Source: Streptomyces sp.
GTDB taxonomy: Bacteria > Actinomycetota > Actinomycetes > Streptomycetales > Streptomycetaceae
Reading direction: 5' to 3'
Assembly (NCBI RefSeq): GCF_019510245.1
Contig: NZ_JAEKKT010000116.1
Coordinates: 1-64,000 of the forward strand
DNA length: 64,000 nucleotides
This document shows, piece by piece, positions 38,652 through 48,435 of this stretch. The position numbers were made by a program, and so were the translations under genes. The notes under the pieces were generated by a model. The model saw nothing but the letters and a program-made list of their open reading frames with translations, was not told the DNA's origin and searched no databases. Each line of letters begins with the position of its first letter. The first letter of the stretch is position 1.

Positions 38652-39917
38652 TCACGCCCCCTCGGCGGACTCGGCGGAATCGGCGGATCCGGAGAACAGC
38701 GTCCGGCCCCACCAGTCGTCCTTGTCCCGGACGCCGGGCGGGACGGCGAAGACGGCCGAACCCACGTGCTGGATGTACTCGTTGAGCGCGTCGGACGCCG
38801 AGAGCTTGCGCTGGAGCGGGATGAACCCCTTGCCGACGTCACGCATGTAGGCCAGGAAGAACAGCCCGGCGTCGAGCCGTCCGAGCCCGTCCGTCCCGTC
38901 GGTGAAGGAGTAGCCGCGGCGCAGGATGGTGATCCCGCCGTTGGAGTCCGGGTGCGCGAGCCGTACATGGGCGTCGGGCTTCATGGCCTTCAGGAACGGC
39001 TCGTCGTGCTCCTTCGCCTTGCCGACCGGGGCGCCCTCGCCCTTGTCGCGCCCGAAGACGTCCTCCTGCTCCTGGAGCGAGGTCCGGTCCCAGGTCTCGA
39101 TGTTCATGCGGATCCGCCGGGCCACGAGGTACGACCCCCCGGTCATCCAGTCGGTCCCGTCCCCTTCTCCCACCCACACGAACTTCTTCAGCCGGTCGGT
39201 CTCGGTTCCCGCGATGTTGCGGGTGCCGTCCTTGAATCCCATGAGGTTGCGGGGGGTCTGGGCGTCCGGGGTGGTGGACGAGGTCTTCCCGAAGCCGAGC
39301 TGGGACCAGCGGACGGCGACCTTGCCGAAGCCGATCCGGGCGAGGTTGCGGATGGCGTGCACGGCGACCTGCGGATCGTCGGCACAGGCCTGGATGCAGA
39401 GATCGCCCCCGGTGCGGGACGCGTCGAGGTTGTCGCCGGGGAACTTCGGCAGGTCGACGAGTGCGGCGGGCCGTCGGCGGTCCAGGCCGAACTTCTCGAA
39501 GAAGGACGGCCCGAAGCCGATCGTCAGCGTCAGCCGGGACGGCTGCAGCCCGAGGGCCTCGCCGGTGTCGTCCGGGGGCGCCTCGGCGAGACCGCCGTAC
39601 GCGCCCTCGCCGACGGCCCTGCCCGCGGTCATCCGCCGGGCCGCGGCCGTCCAGTCCTTCAGCAGCTGCACGAACTCGGCCCGGTCGTCGGTCTTCACGT
39701 CGAACGCGGCGAAGTGCAGCCGGTCCTGGACGGGGGTGGCGATACCGGCCTGGTGGGCGCCGTGGAACGGGACGGCGGTGGTGGTGGCGTCGGCGCTGTC
39801 GCCGCCGCCGGACTCGGCCGCGGCCACCGCGCCTCCGGCCACGGCGGCGCCGAGCGCGAGCCCGGCCCCGCCCCAGCCGATGAGTGCGCGACGCGACGGA
39901 TTGGTTGTGTCACCCAT
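38652..39917 (-). CDS. efeB: Deferrochelatase/peroxidase EfeB (Dyp-type), Tat signal
   Basis: NPSRRALIGWGGAGLALGAAVAGGAVAAA; LMGFKDGTRN; GGSYLVARRIRMNIETWDRTSLQEQEDVFGR. Confidence 0.93.
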   Translation of the reverse strand: MGDTTNPSRRALIGWGGAGLALGAAVAGGAVAAAESGGGDSADATTTAVPFHGAHQAGIATPVQDRLHFAAFDVKTDDRAEFVQLLKDWTAAARRMTAGRAVGEGAYGGLAEAPPDDTGEALGLQPSRLTLTIGFGPSFFEKFGLDRRRPAALVDLPKFPGDNLDASRTGGDLCIQACADDPQVAVHAIRNLARIGFGKVAVRWSQLGFGKTSSTTPDAQTPRNLMGFKDGTRNIAGTETDRLKKFVWVGEGDGTDWMTGGSYLVARRIRMNIETWDRTSLQEQEDVFGRDKGEGAPVGKAKEHDEPFLKAMKPDAHVRLAHPDSNGGITILRRGYSFTDGTDGLGRLDAGLFFLAYMRDVGKGFIPLQRKLSASDALNEYIQHVGSAVFAVPPGVRDKDDWWGRTLFSGSADSAESAEGA

Positions 39918-39927
39918 GCCCGGCTCC

Positions 39928-41061
39928 TTACTTGACCACGGCCGCGGCGAGCTTCGACAGCGGCTCCGCGAGGGCGTTGACCGCGTCGGACAGCTCCTTG
40001 CGCTGCGCTTCGGTGACCGTGTCGTACGAGACGTAGCCGTCGGAGGTCTTGTCCGTGCGGTACTTGCCGAGCAGCGTGTCCAGCGCGGCGAACTGCTTGT
40101 CGAGTTCGGTGGCGAGCGCCGCGTCGTTCTTCTGCGCGACCGGCTTGAGCAGCTCGTACGCCTTCTGGGCGCCTTCGACGTTGGCCTTGAAGTCGCTCAG
40201 GTCGGTGTGCGAGTAGCGGTCCTCCTCGCCGGTGACCTTGCCGGTGGCGACCTCGTCGAGGAGCTCCTTGGCGCCGTTGGCCATGGAGGTCGGGGTGATC
40301 TCGGCCTTGCCGACCCGCTGCTGCCAGTCCTTCAGGTCCGTGACCAGCTGGGCCGCGAGGGCCTTTTGCTCGGCGCCGGTCTTCTTGTCCTGCCACAGCG
40401 CCTTTTCCAGCGCGTGCCAGCCGGTCCACTTCTGGCCCTTCTCCAGGCCGTCGGCGCGGGTGTCGGTCTTGGGGTCGATGTCCCCGAACGACTCGGCGAT
40501 CGGCTCGGTGCGCTCCCAGCCGACGCGGGAGGGAGCGTAGGCCTTCTTGGCGGCTTCCAGGTCGCCGGCCGCGACGGCGTCGGCGAACGCCTGCACCTTC
40601 GGGATCGTCGCGTCGGCCTGCTCCTGCGCGTACTCGCGATAGGCGGCGACGGCCGCGTCCAGCTTCGGGTCGCGCTTGGCGGCCGTGCCGCCGGTGACGG
40701 TCAGCTTCTGCCGGACGCCGTGCCCCTTCATCCCGGGCCGGCAGGCTATCTCGTACGATCCCGCCTTCACCTCGGCGGTCAGCGTGTACTTGGTCCCCGG
40801 ACCGATGTTCTCCTTCTCGGAGACGATCCGGTCGTCGGGGAAGAGGATCTCGACCTCGGTGGCCTTCGACCCCGTGTTCTCGATGGCGAGTGTGACGTGC
40901 CCCGCCGGAACCGACTTCGCCGATGTCTCGCACTTCGAGTCGGCGGCGGTGACCCGGATCGCGTCGTCGCCCTCGGCGTCGCTCTTCGCCGTGCAGGCCG
41001 AGAGGGCGGTCAAGGCGGCCACGGTGGCGGCGGCGGTGACGGTGAGTCGGACGGCACGCAT
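39928..41061 (-). CDS. efeO: Iron uptake system protein EfeO
   Basis: Cupredoxin-like N-domain plus M75-like domain: VGWERTEPIAESFGDIDPKTDTR...GWHALEKALWQDKKT. Confidence 0.93.
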   Translation of the reverse strand: MRAVRLTVTAAATVAALTALSACTAKSDAEGDDAIRVTAADSKCETSAKSVPAGHVTLAIENTGSKATEVEILFPDDRIVSEKENIGPGTKYTLTAEVKAGSYEIACRPGMKGHGVRQKLTVTGGTAAKRDPKLDAAVAAYREYAQEQADATIPKVQAFADAVAAGDLEAAKKAYAPSRVGWERTEPIAESFGDIDPKTDTRADGLEKGQKWTGWHALEKALWQDKKTGAEQKALAAQLVTDLKDWQQRVGKAEITPTSMANGAKELLDEVATGKVTGEEDRYSHTDLSDFKANVEGAQKAYELLKPVAQKNDAALATELDKQFAALDTLLGKYRTDKTSDGYVSYDTVTEAQRKELSDAVNALAEPLSKLAAAVVK

Positions 41062-41084
41062 GCAGGCTCCAAGCGGGTGGTGTG

Positions 41085-41121
41085 GTGAGGCTGGCCTAAC
41101 TTACCTGAGGCTTACCTCACT
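41085..41121 (-). promoter_or_regulatory. Candidate DtxR/DmdR-type iron boxes upstream of efeO
   Basis: tgaggtaagcctcaggtaagttaggccagcctca on the minus strand. Confidence 0.5.
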
Positions 41122-41322
41122 CATACCCGGGCGGGTGGTGATTGGCCAGACACGGAAAGATCACAGACACGGCTTGATATCGATACCTCGATGGTTAAGC
41201 CAAAAGAATATAAAGAAATCGTCAAGTATGCCGTCGGGGGTGCTGGAGGTATCCCCGGCCGAAGGCTGGGGAGGAGCTGCGAGTGCGCAGGCGTCGTACG
41301 CTGCGGGTGCTTCAATGCCGCT

Positions 41323-41994
41323 GTGACTGATTACGACGTGCTGCGTGTCTTCTGCGCGGCGAACGGCGGGTACGGCAACGAGCTGGGGGTCGTCCGGGAC
41401 GGCTCCGTGCTGCCCGACCGGGAGGACCGGCAGGTGCTGGCGGCGAAGCTCGGGTTCAGCGAGACCGTGTTCGTGGACGACCCCGAGCGCGGAGTCCTCG
41501 ACATCTACACCCCCACCCTGCGCCTGCCGTTCGCCGGACACCCCTGCGTCGGCACGGCCTGGCTGCTGGACGTGCCCGAACTGGTCACCCCGGCCGGCGT
41601 GGTCGGCGCCCGGCTGGACGGGGAGTTCAGCTGGATCGAGGCGCTCCCGGAGTGGGCCCCGCCGCGCACCCTGCGCCAGTACGCCAAGGCCGCCGAGGTC
41701 GACGCGCTGCCGGTGCCGCCGCCCGGGGAGTGGATCTACGCCTGGGCGTGGGAGGACGAGTCGGCCGGGCGGGTCCGCGCCCGCGCCTTCCCCGGCCGGA
41801 ACGACGGCATCGACGAGGACGAGGCCACCGGGGCGGCCGCCCTGCTGCTCACCGCGCAGCTGGGCCGGGCCCTGAACATCACCCAGGGCCGGGGTTCGCA
41901 GATCCTGACCGCGCCGCAGCCGTACGGCTGGGTGGAGATCGGCGGCCGGGTCTTCCTGGAGGGCCCGGAGAAGCAGCCGGGGATCAGCCGGTGA
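41323..41994 (+). CDS. PhzF family phenazine biosynthesis-like isomerase
   Basis: DYDVLRVFCAANGGYGNELGVV...LGFSETVFVDD...TLRLPFAGHPCVGTAWLL...DEDEATGAAALLL. Confidence 0.88.
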   Translation: MTDYDVLRVFCAANGGYGNELGVVRDGSVLPDREDRQVLAAKLGFSETVFVDDPERGVLDIYTPTLRLPFAGHPCVGTAWLLDVPELVTPAGVVGARLDGEFSWIEALPEWAPPRTLRQYAKAAEVDALPVPPPGEWIYAWAWEDESAGRVRARAFPGRNDGIDEDEATGAAALLLTAQLGRALNITQGRGSQILTAPQPYGWVEIGGRVFLEGPEKQPGISR

Positions 41995-42166
41995 CCGACT
42001 TGCCGGCGCGCCCGCGCCGCACGTAGTACCAGGTCATGTTGGACGACAGTCCCGTCAGCAGCACCCAGACCACGCCGATCAGCCAGCTGCCCTGGATGAA
42101 GGAGACGACGGCGGCGACGACGGCGAGGACGCAGACGATCAGGGCGTAGAGGGCGAGGCGGGGCAT
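41984..42166 (-). CDS. Small two-TM membrane protein
   Basis: MPRLALYALIVCVLAVVAAVVSFIQGSWLIGVVWVLLTGLSSNMTWYYVRRGRAG. Confidence 0.65.
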   Translation of the reverse strand: MPRLALYALIVCVLAVVAAVVSFIQGSWLIGVVWVLLTGLSSNMTWYYVRRGRAGKSVTG

Positions 42167-42227
42167 GGGGGTCGCTTTCTCATGACGAGGGGGACACTGC
42201 TGGCGTCCCCCAGTGTCCCCCATCCGC

Positions 42228-42947
42228 TCAGACGTCCGTGACGCGGAGCCCGGCGTGTGCCTTGTAGCGGCGGTTGACCGAGATCAGGTTCGCGACCAGG
42301 GACTCCACCTGGTGCGCGTTGCGCAGCCGCCCCGCGAACACGCCGCGCATCCCGGGGATCCGCCCGGCCAGCGCCTGCACGATCTCGACGTCGGCCCGCA
42401 CCTCGCCGAGCACCATCACGTCGGTGTCGATCTCCTCGATCTCCGGGTCCTGGAGGAGCACGGCGGAGAGGTGGTGGAAAGCCGCCGTGACCCGCGAGTC
42501 CGGCAGCAGCGCCGCGGCCTGCTCCGCCGCACTGCCCTCCTCCGGCTTCAGCGCGTAGGCGCCCTTCTTGTCGAAGCCGAGCGGGTTGACGCAGTCCACG
42601 ACCAGTTTGCCGGCCAGCTCCCCGCGCAACGACTCCAGCGTCTTGCCGTGCCCGTCCCACGGTACGGCGACGATCACGAGGTCGCTGCGGCGCGCGCACT
42701 CGGCGTTGTCGGTGCCCTCGACACCGTGCCCGAGCTCGTCGGCGGCGGCCTGCGCGCGCTCGGCGGCCCGCGAGCCGATGATCACCTTCTGGCCGGCGCG
42801 GGCCAGCCGGTAGGCGAGGCCCTTGCCCTGCGGGCCGGTGCCGCCGAGCACACCCACGACCAGACCGGAGACGTCGGGCAGGTCCCAGGGATCCTTGGCA
42901 GGGGCCTTCTCGGCCGCCGGCTGCTGTGCACTGTCGGTAGAGGTCAT
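42228..42947 (-). CDS. npdG: NADPH-dependent F420 reductase
   Basis: VGVLGGTGPQGKGLAYRLARAGQKVIIGSRAAERAQ...VVDCVNPLGFDKKG...TAAFHHLSAVLLQDPE. Confidence 0.92.
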   Translation of the reverse strand: MTSTDSAQQPAAEKAPAKDPWDLPDVSGLVVGVLGGTGPQGKGLAYRLARAGQKVIIGSRAAERAQAAADELGHGVEGTDNAECARRSDLVIVAVPWDGHGKTLESLRGELAGKLVVDCVNPLGFDKKGAYALKPEEGSAAEQAAALLPDSRVTAAFHHLSAVLLQDPEIEEIDTDVMVLGEVRADVEIVQALAGRIPGMRGVFAGRLRNAHQVESLVANLISVNRRYKAHAGLRVTDV

Positions 42948-42984
42948 GGGCCGACTCTACGTCCGGGCCGACGGCCGCACCCGG

Positions 42985-44064
42985 TCAGGTGAGGCGGTTC
43001 ACGGGCACCCGGCGGAACGTGATCGTCGTGTACGCGCTGAAGTCGCCGGTCTCGTACAGCAGTCCGACCGTGGCCGCGTCGATGCGGGTCAGGTCGGAGT
43101 AGGCGGCCGGCAGTCCGTCGACCGTGTAAGCGGTCCGCCAGGTGGTGCCGCCGTCCGTGGAGGTGCGGATCGTCATCAGGGCGCGGGCCGCGGGATCGCC
43201 CGGCCCGGAGTACAGCAGCAGGTCGGGATCGCGGAGTTGGAGCACGCTGGCCTGGCAGACCGGTGCGGTGAGGCCGGCCTGCGGCCGGAAGGGCTTCACC
43301 AGGGTGCGCCCGCCGTCCGCCGAGTGGGCGTCGGCCCTGTTCCCCGGCGCCGGTGAATCGTTGCGCGTGTTGAAGTAGACGCGCCCGTCGGGCAGTTCGG
43401 CGGCGGTGGTCTCGTTGACGTTGATGTACCCGTCGGTGTTCTCGTCGAGGTAGCCGAGGTACCAGGTCGCCCCGTGGTCGTCGCTGAGCAGGCAGTGTCC
43501 GCTGTTGTACCTGCCCTCGGTGCCGTTGTCCGACCCGGTGGGCGGGAGGGTGTGGTTGGCGGCCACGACGACGCGGCCCGAACGCAACTGGACGGCGTGC
43601 CCGGGCGTGGTGGCGTACCACCGCCACCCGGCCTTCTTCACGGACCTGGTGATCTCGACCGGGGCGGACCAGGTCACCCCGTCGTCGTCGCTGTGCTGCA
43701 CCCACACCCGCCGCCCGTCGGCGTCCGACACCTGCCCGCGCAGGATGGCGTCCTCGGTGGCGGAGGCGGCGCTGCGGACGTGCACGAGCAGGATGCGACC
43801 GGTGTCGAGCACGACGGGCGCCGGGTTCCCGGCGAGGTCGGTCCCGTTGCTCGCGGCGACCTGGAGCGGACCCCAGGTGCGGCCGCCGTCCGCGGACCTC
43901 TTCAGCACCACGTCGATGTGCCCGTGGTCGGCGGCGGAGTCGACTCTCCCCTCGCAGAAGGCGAGCACGGTGCCCGCCCGGGAGACCACCACCGCCGGGA
44001 TCCGGAAACTGGCGTACCCCTCTGTGCCCGCGCGAAAGGGAATGCTTGCTTCTGCGTCGCTCAT
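42985..44064 (-). CDS. Exo-alpha-sialidase (BNR/Asp-box repeats), no obvious signal peptide
   Basis: FRIPA motif; Asp boxes SADGGRTWG, SDDDGVTWS, SDDHGATWY, STDGGTTWR. Confidence 0.9.
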   Translation of the reverse strand: MSDAEASIPFRAGTEGYASFRIPAVVVSRAGTVLAFCEGRVDSAADHGHIDVVLKRSADGGRTWGPLQVAASNGTDLAGNPAPVVLDTGRILLVHVRSAASATEDAILRGQVSDADGRRVWVQHSDDDGVTWSAPVEITRSVKKAGWRWYATTPGHAVQLRSGRVVVAANHTLPPTGSDNGTEGRYNSGHCLLSDDHGATWYLGYLDENTDGYINVNETTAAELPDGRVYFNTRNDSPAPGNRADAHSADGGRTLVKPFRPQAGLTAPVCQASVLQLRDPDLLLYSGPGDPAARALMTIRTSTDGGTTWRTAYTVDGLPAAYSDLTRIDAATVGLLYETGDFSAYTTITFRRVPVNRLT

Positions 44065-44144
44065 GGGCCGCCTTCTCCCCGGGCCGGGCGAATTCGCGGT
44101 GAACTCCGCGTCACGAGTGTCCGATTGCGGCAGTATGCGGAGGC

Positions 44145-44744
44145 ATGGACGCCGTACGGGTCGCGTTGTTGCGTGAAGTGCTCGCCGGGACCGAGTGGTT
44201 GACCGCGACACGGAGGTTCGCGGGCGCGCTGCGGGGCTCGGTGGTGACCCACGGCGGCGGACTGCTCCTGCTCGGCACGCCGGAGTACGAGCCGTGGCAT
44301 CTCGCCGCGCACCTCGTCGACGAGGCGGCGTGGTCCGGTACGCCGGAACTGGCGCCGACCCTCGTCCGGTACGACGCCCGGCCCACCGACCCGGCGCACC
44401 TCGCGGTCGGCCCCGGCCGCATCGAGGCGGCCCGCCGGGGGGAGACCCTGCTGGTGGTGGCGCCGGGTGACACCGAACCCCTGCTGGAGCGGGTCCACAC
44501 CGCCCGCCGCGCCGGCGTGACGGTCCTGACCCTCGCCACCACCACCGACGACGCGCTGACCGCCATGGCCCACGAGACCCTCGCCGTCCCCGAGGCCGCG
44601 GAACTGGACCTGGACACGGTCCAGCACCTGGTCAGCGCGGCAGCCGGCGAGAACGGCCCGTCGCCGAGGAGCCGCCGCAGCTTCAGGGACCGCCTGGCGA
44701 AGCTGGCGGAAACGGTGATGGCGCCGCCTCCGACTCCCTGGTGA
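44145..44744 (+). CDS. Hypothetical protein, conserved-looking Streptomyces small protein
   Basis: 199 aa intact ORF with ATG, good codon bias, divergent from the sialidase gene. Confidence 0.65.
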   Translation: MDAVRVALLREVLAGTEWLTATRRFAGALRGSVVTHGGGLLLLGTPEYEPWHLAAHLVDEAAWSGTPELAPTLVRYDARPTDPAHLAVGPGRIEAARRGETLLVVAPGDTEPLLERVHTARRAGVTVLTLATTTDDALTAMAHETLAVPEAAELDLDTVQHLVSAAAGENGPSPRSRRSFRDRLAKLAETVMAPPPTPW

Positions 44745-44756
44745 GACTTCGGCTGC

Positions 44757-44901
44757 GGGCGCGTGGGGGTTGCTCGCGCAGTTCCTCCCCCAGCCTTCGG
44801 CCGGGGGTACCCCCGGCGCCCCGTCAGGGGCGCTGCACCAACGCGCCCCGAAGGGGCGCGGGGAACTGCGCGACCAGCCCCCATCGGGCCGCACCCGGGC
44901 G
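44757..44901. repeat. Dispersed intergenic repeat, two copies in opposite orientation
   Basis: + copy gggttgctcgcgcagttcctcccccagccttcggccgggggtacccccggcgccc...; - copy gcgccccgaaggggcgcggggaactgcgcgaccagccccc. Confidence 0.75.
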
Positions 44902-44946
44902 AAAAGTGTTTGCTGCCGCCGAGCGCAGCGTTCAACATGGCCCCCC

Positions 44947-46254
44947 GTGAGTCTCCTCCCCGACCTAGCCCCCTGGAAGGCCTCCGTCGACTTCCGGCGG
45001 CTGTGGGTCTCCGGTCTGATCAGCAGCTTCGGGAGTTTCCTGACGTTCGTCGCGCTCCCGGTGCAGATCAAGGACCTCACCGGTTCCGCGGCCGCCGTAG
45101 GCGCCATCGGCGCTGTCGAACTGCTCCCGCTCATCCTCTTCGGCCTCTACGGCGGCGCCCTCGCCGACGCCCTCGACAAGCGCGCCCTGATCGTCCGGAC
45201 CGAGGCCGCTCAGGGCCTGCTCAGCGCGGGCCTGCTGGTCAACGCCCTGCTGCCGCACCCGGCGGTGTGGCCGCTGTACGCCGTCGCCGCGCTCTCCGCC
45301 GCGCTGGTGTCCGTGCAGCGCCCCGCCCTCGACTCCCTGCTGCCGAGGATCGTCGCCCACGACGACCTCCCGGCCGCGGCGGCCCTCAACTCCTTCCGCT
45401 GGACCATCGGCGGCGTCGCGGGCCCCGCCGTCGCCGGCCTGGTCGTGGCGTACGCGGGCCTCGGCTGGGCGTACGGCGCCGACCTCGTCACGTTCCTCGT
45501 CTCGGTCGTGCTCATCCTGCCCATCGCCGCGTCGCCCGCCTCCCACGAGGCCGCCAGGCCCTCCCTCCGCTCCGTCGCCGAGGGCGCCCGCTACGCCTGG
45601 AGCCGCAAGGAACTCCTCGGCACCTACGCGGTCGACCTCGCGGCGATGTTCCTGGCGATGCCGCTCGCCGTGCTGCCCTTCCTCGCCGACGAGTTGAACG
45701 CGCCCTGGTCGTTGGGGCTGATGTACGCGAGCATCCCGGCCGGTTCGCTCCTCGTGAGCCTGGTCAGCGGCTGGACCTCACGGGTGCGCCGGCAGGGGCG
45801 GATGGTCGTGCTGTCCGCCGCGCTGTGGGGCCTCGCGATCGCCGCCGCCGGCGCCGTGGCGAACGTGTGGCTGGTCCTGCTGCTTCTCGCCGTCGCCGGC
45901 GGCTGCGACATGGTCAGTGGGATCTTCCGGGCCGCGATGTGGAACCAGACGATCCCCGACGAGCTGCGCGGCCGCCTCGCCGGGATCGAACTGCTGTCGT
46001 ACTCCGTGGGCCCCACTCTCGGCCAGGTCCGCTCCGGCGGCATGGCCGGATGGCTCGGGGTACGGGCGTCCGTCGGCGCGGGCGGGCTGCTGTGCACCGG
46101 CGCGGTCGGCCTGCTGGCCCTGTGCCTGCCCGCCCTGATGTCGTACGACGCGCAGACCGACGAACACGCCCTGCGACTGCGCGCCCGACGCACCGCCGAA
46201 GCCGCGACCGAAGCCGCGACCGAAGCCGCGGCCGACCCCGTCCAGCACCCGTGA
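44947..46254 (+). CDS. MFS transporter (enterobactin exporter-like)
   Basis: FRRLWVSGLISSFGSFLTFVALPVQIKDLTGSAAAVGAIGAVELLPLILFGLYGGALADALDKR. Confidence 0.9.
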   Translation: MSLLPDLAPWKASVDFRRLWVSGLISSFGSFLTFVALPVQIKDLTGSAAAVGAIGAVELLPLILFGLYGGALADALDKRALIVRTEAAQGLLSAGLLVNALLPHPAVWPLYAVAALSAALVSVQRPALDSLLPRIVAHDDLPAAAALNSFRWTIGGVAGPAVAGLVVAYAGLGWAYGADLVTFLVSVVLILPIAASPASHEAARPSLRSVAEGARYAWSRKELLGTYAVDLAAMFLAMPLAVLPFLADELNAPWSLGLMYASIPAGSLLVSLVSGWTSRVRRQGRMVVLSAALWGLAIAAAGAVANVWLVLLLLAVAGGCDMVSGIFRAAMWNQTIPDELRGRLAGIELLSYSVGPTLGQVRSGGMAGWLGVRASVGAGGLLCTGAVGLLALCLPALMSYDAQTDEHALRLRARRTAEAATEAATEAAADPVQHP

Positions 46255-46267
46255 TCAGCGCTCCTGA

Positions 46268-46501
46268 TCAGCCCTCGTCCGAGGAGTCCCCCGCGGGCGC
46301 GTCGTGCCACCGCGGGTCGTTCTCCCACTGGAGGTTGCGCTCCCGCGCGATCTCCATCGCGTGCTCGGCCTCCCCACGGGTGGCGTAAGGCCCGAACCGG
46401 TCCTTGGCGGGACACTCGGGCCCCTCCTCGACCTTCTGATGCTGCAGGCAGTAGTACCACTCGCCCGGCTTCGCAACGGTCCGCTTCTTGAACAGGGGCA
46501 T
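46268..46501 (-). CDS. Small hypothetical protein (Streptomyces conserved type)
   Basis: [67 protein letters not shown]. Confidence 0.8.
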   Translation of the reverse strand: MPLFKKRTVAKPGEWYYCLQHQKVEEGPECPAKDRFGPYATRGEAEHAMEIARERNLQWENDPRWHDAPAGDSSDEG

Positions 46502-46559
46502 GACCGGCTCCTTTCGCCATCCACATGTTCCCCCATGCCCGCTGGTTAGACTCGCTGGC

Positions 46560-47417
46560 ATGTCTGGCCAGTCGCTGCTCGTACCAGGGGAGCTCTCTCC
46601 CACCCGTTCGGTACCCGGAAACATCCGCCGCCCCGAGTACGTCGGCAAACCCGCGCCGACCCCGTACACCGGGCCCGAGGTGCAGACCCCGGAGACCATC
46701 GAGGCGATGCGGATCGCCGGCCGCATCGCCGCGCAGGCGATGGAGGAGGCCGCGAAGATCATCGCACCGGGTGTGACGACGGACGAACTCGACAGGGTGG
46801 CGCACGCGTACATGTGCGACCACGGGGCCTACCCGTCCACGCTCGGCTACCGCGGCTTCCCCAAGTCCCTGTGCACCAGCGTCAACGAGGTCATCTGCCA
46901 CGGCATTCCGGACTCGACGGTGCTCCAGGACGGCGACATCGTCAACCTGGACGTGACCGCGTACATCGGCGGGGTGCACGGCGACAACAACGCCACCTAC
47001 CTGGTCGGGGACGTCGACGAGGAGAGCCGGCTGCTGGTGGAGCGGACCAGGGAGTCCCTGAACCGGGCGATCAAGGCGGTCCGGCCCGGCCGGCAGATCA
47101 ACATCATCGGCCGGGTCATCGAGTCGTACGCCAAGCGCTTCGGCTACGGGGTGGTCCGTGACTTCACCGGCCACGGCATCAACTCGTCGTTCCACTCCGG
47201 GCTGATCATCCCGCACTACGACAGCCCGCACGCGACGACCGTGATGCAGCCGGGGATGACCTTCACGATCGAGCCCATGCTGACGCTCGGGACGTACGAG
47301 TACGACATGTGGGACGACGGCTGGACCGTCGTCACCAAGGACCGCAAGCGCACCGCGCAGTTCGAGCACACGCTGGTGGTGACGGAAACCGGCGCGGAGA
47401 TCCTCACCCTGCCGTAG
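46560..47417 (+). CDS. map: Type I methionyl aminopeptidase
   Basis: [72 protein letters not shown]...GHGINSSFH. Confidence 0.95.
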   Translation: MSGQSLLVPGELSPTRSVPGNIRRPEYVGKPAPTPYTGPEVQTPETIEAMRIAGRIAAQAMEEAAKIIAPGVTTDELDRVAHAYMCDHGAYPSTLGYRGFPKSLCTSVNEVICHGIPDSTVLQDGDIVNLDVTAYIGGVHGDNNATYLVGDVDEESRLLVERTRESLNRAIKAVRPGRQINIIGRVIESYAKRFGYGVVRDFTGHGINSSFHSGLIIPHYDSPHATTVMQPGMTFTIEPMLTLGTYEYDMWDDGWTVVTKDRKRTAQFEHTLVVTETGAEILTLP

Positions 47418-47436
47418 CCCGCTCCCGCGGCCGCCC

Positions 47437-47469
47437 GGCCCGTCCTCCTCCCGGAGGGCGGGCCTTTTT
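47437..47469 (+). terminator. Intrinsic terminator downstream of map
   Basis: GGCCCGtCCTCctcccGGAGGgCGGGCC followed by TTTTT. Confidence 0.85.
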
Positions 47470-47501
47470 CGCGGAAGCGGCGGACCGCTTCCGCGTGCGG
47501 G

Positions 47502-48302
47502 TCAGCCGGCGGCCGAGCAGAACCCGTCCGTCCCCTGCCAGAACCGGTAGAGCTGCTGACCGCAGTACTGGTCGAGGTCGCCGACGCCCAGGTGGCGCAG
47601 CAGCGCGTCGATCACGTCGAAGAACGCGGTGTTGATCGACGGCACCCACAGCAGCGCGAACACGAAGAGCAGGCCGAACGGGGCGAACGGCTCCACCTGG
47701 CGCTTGACGCCGTACGACAGCCAGGGCTCGATCACGCCGTAGCCGTCCAGGCCCGGCACCGGCAGGAAGTTCAGGATCGCCGCCGTGACCTGGAGCAGGG
47801 CGAGGAAGGCGAGGGCGAAACGGAAGTCGCGCGGGACGCCGTCCAGCGCGTCCAGCCAGAAGGGGGCGGTGCACACGGCGGCGAACAGGACGTTCGTCAG
47901 CGGACCGGCGGCCGAGATGAGGCTGTGCCGCCAGCGGCCCCGGATCCGGCTGCGCTCGATGAAGACCGCACCGCCCGGCAGGCCGATCCCGCCCATGATC
48001 ACGAACAGCACCGGGAGCACGATGCTGAGCACGGCGTGCGTGTACTTCAGGGGGTTCAGCGTCAGGTAGCCCTTCGCGCCCACCGTGATGTCGCCGCCGT
48101 GCAGGGCGGTGCGCGCGTGCGCGTACTCGTGCAGGCAGAGCGAGACGATCCAGGCCGCCGTCACGAACAGGAACACGGCGACCCCGGGCTGCTCGGCGAA
48201 CCCGGACCAGGTGGCCCACCCGGTGACCGCGGTGACGGCGAGGATCCCGACGAACACGGGAGAGATCCGCCGGTCACTGGGGCGGGTGGTGGTGGCGGTC
48301 AT
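47502..48302 (-). CDS. Site-2 protease family zinc metalloprotease
   Basis: SLCLHEYAHARTALHGG (HExxH-like HEYAH); NFLPVPGLDGYGV. Confidence 0.9.
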   Translation of the reverse strand: MTATTTRPSDRRISPVFVGILAVTAVTGWATWSGFAEQPGVAVFLFVTAAWIVSLCLHEYAHARTALHGGDITVGAKGYLTLNPLKYTHAVLSIVLPVLFVIMGGIGLPGGAVFIERSRIRGRWRHSLISAAGPLTNVLFAAVCTAPFWLDALDGVPRDFRFALAFLALLQVTAAILNFLPVPGLDGYGVIEPWLSYGVKRQVEPFAPFGLLFVFALLWVPSINTAFFDVIDALLRHLGVGDLDQYCGQQLYRFWQGTDGFCSAAG

Positions 48303-48435
48303 GGCGGGGGGCTCCCGGGGCGCGTCGGTGGAGGTGGCGTGCGGGGTAGACCGTACAGGTGACGGGTGAAGAACGTCCTGCGGGCGGCCCGAGGTTCCTG
48401 TTAGTCGTTACGCTGATAGCGAGTCGAACGAGGAG

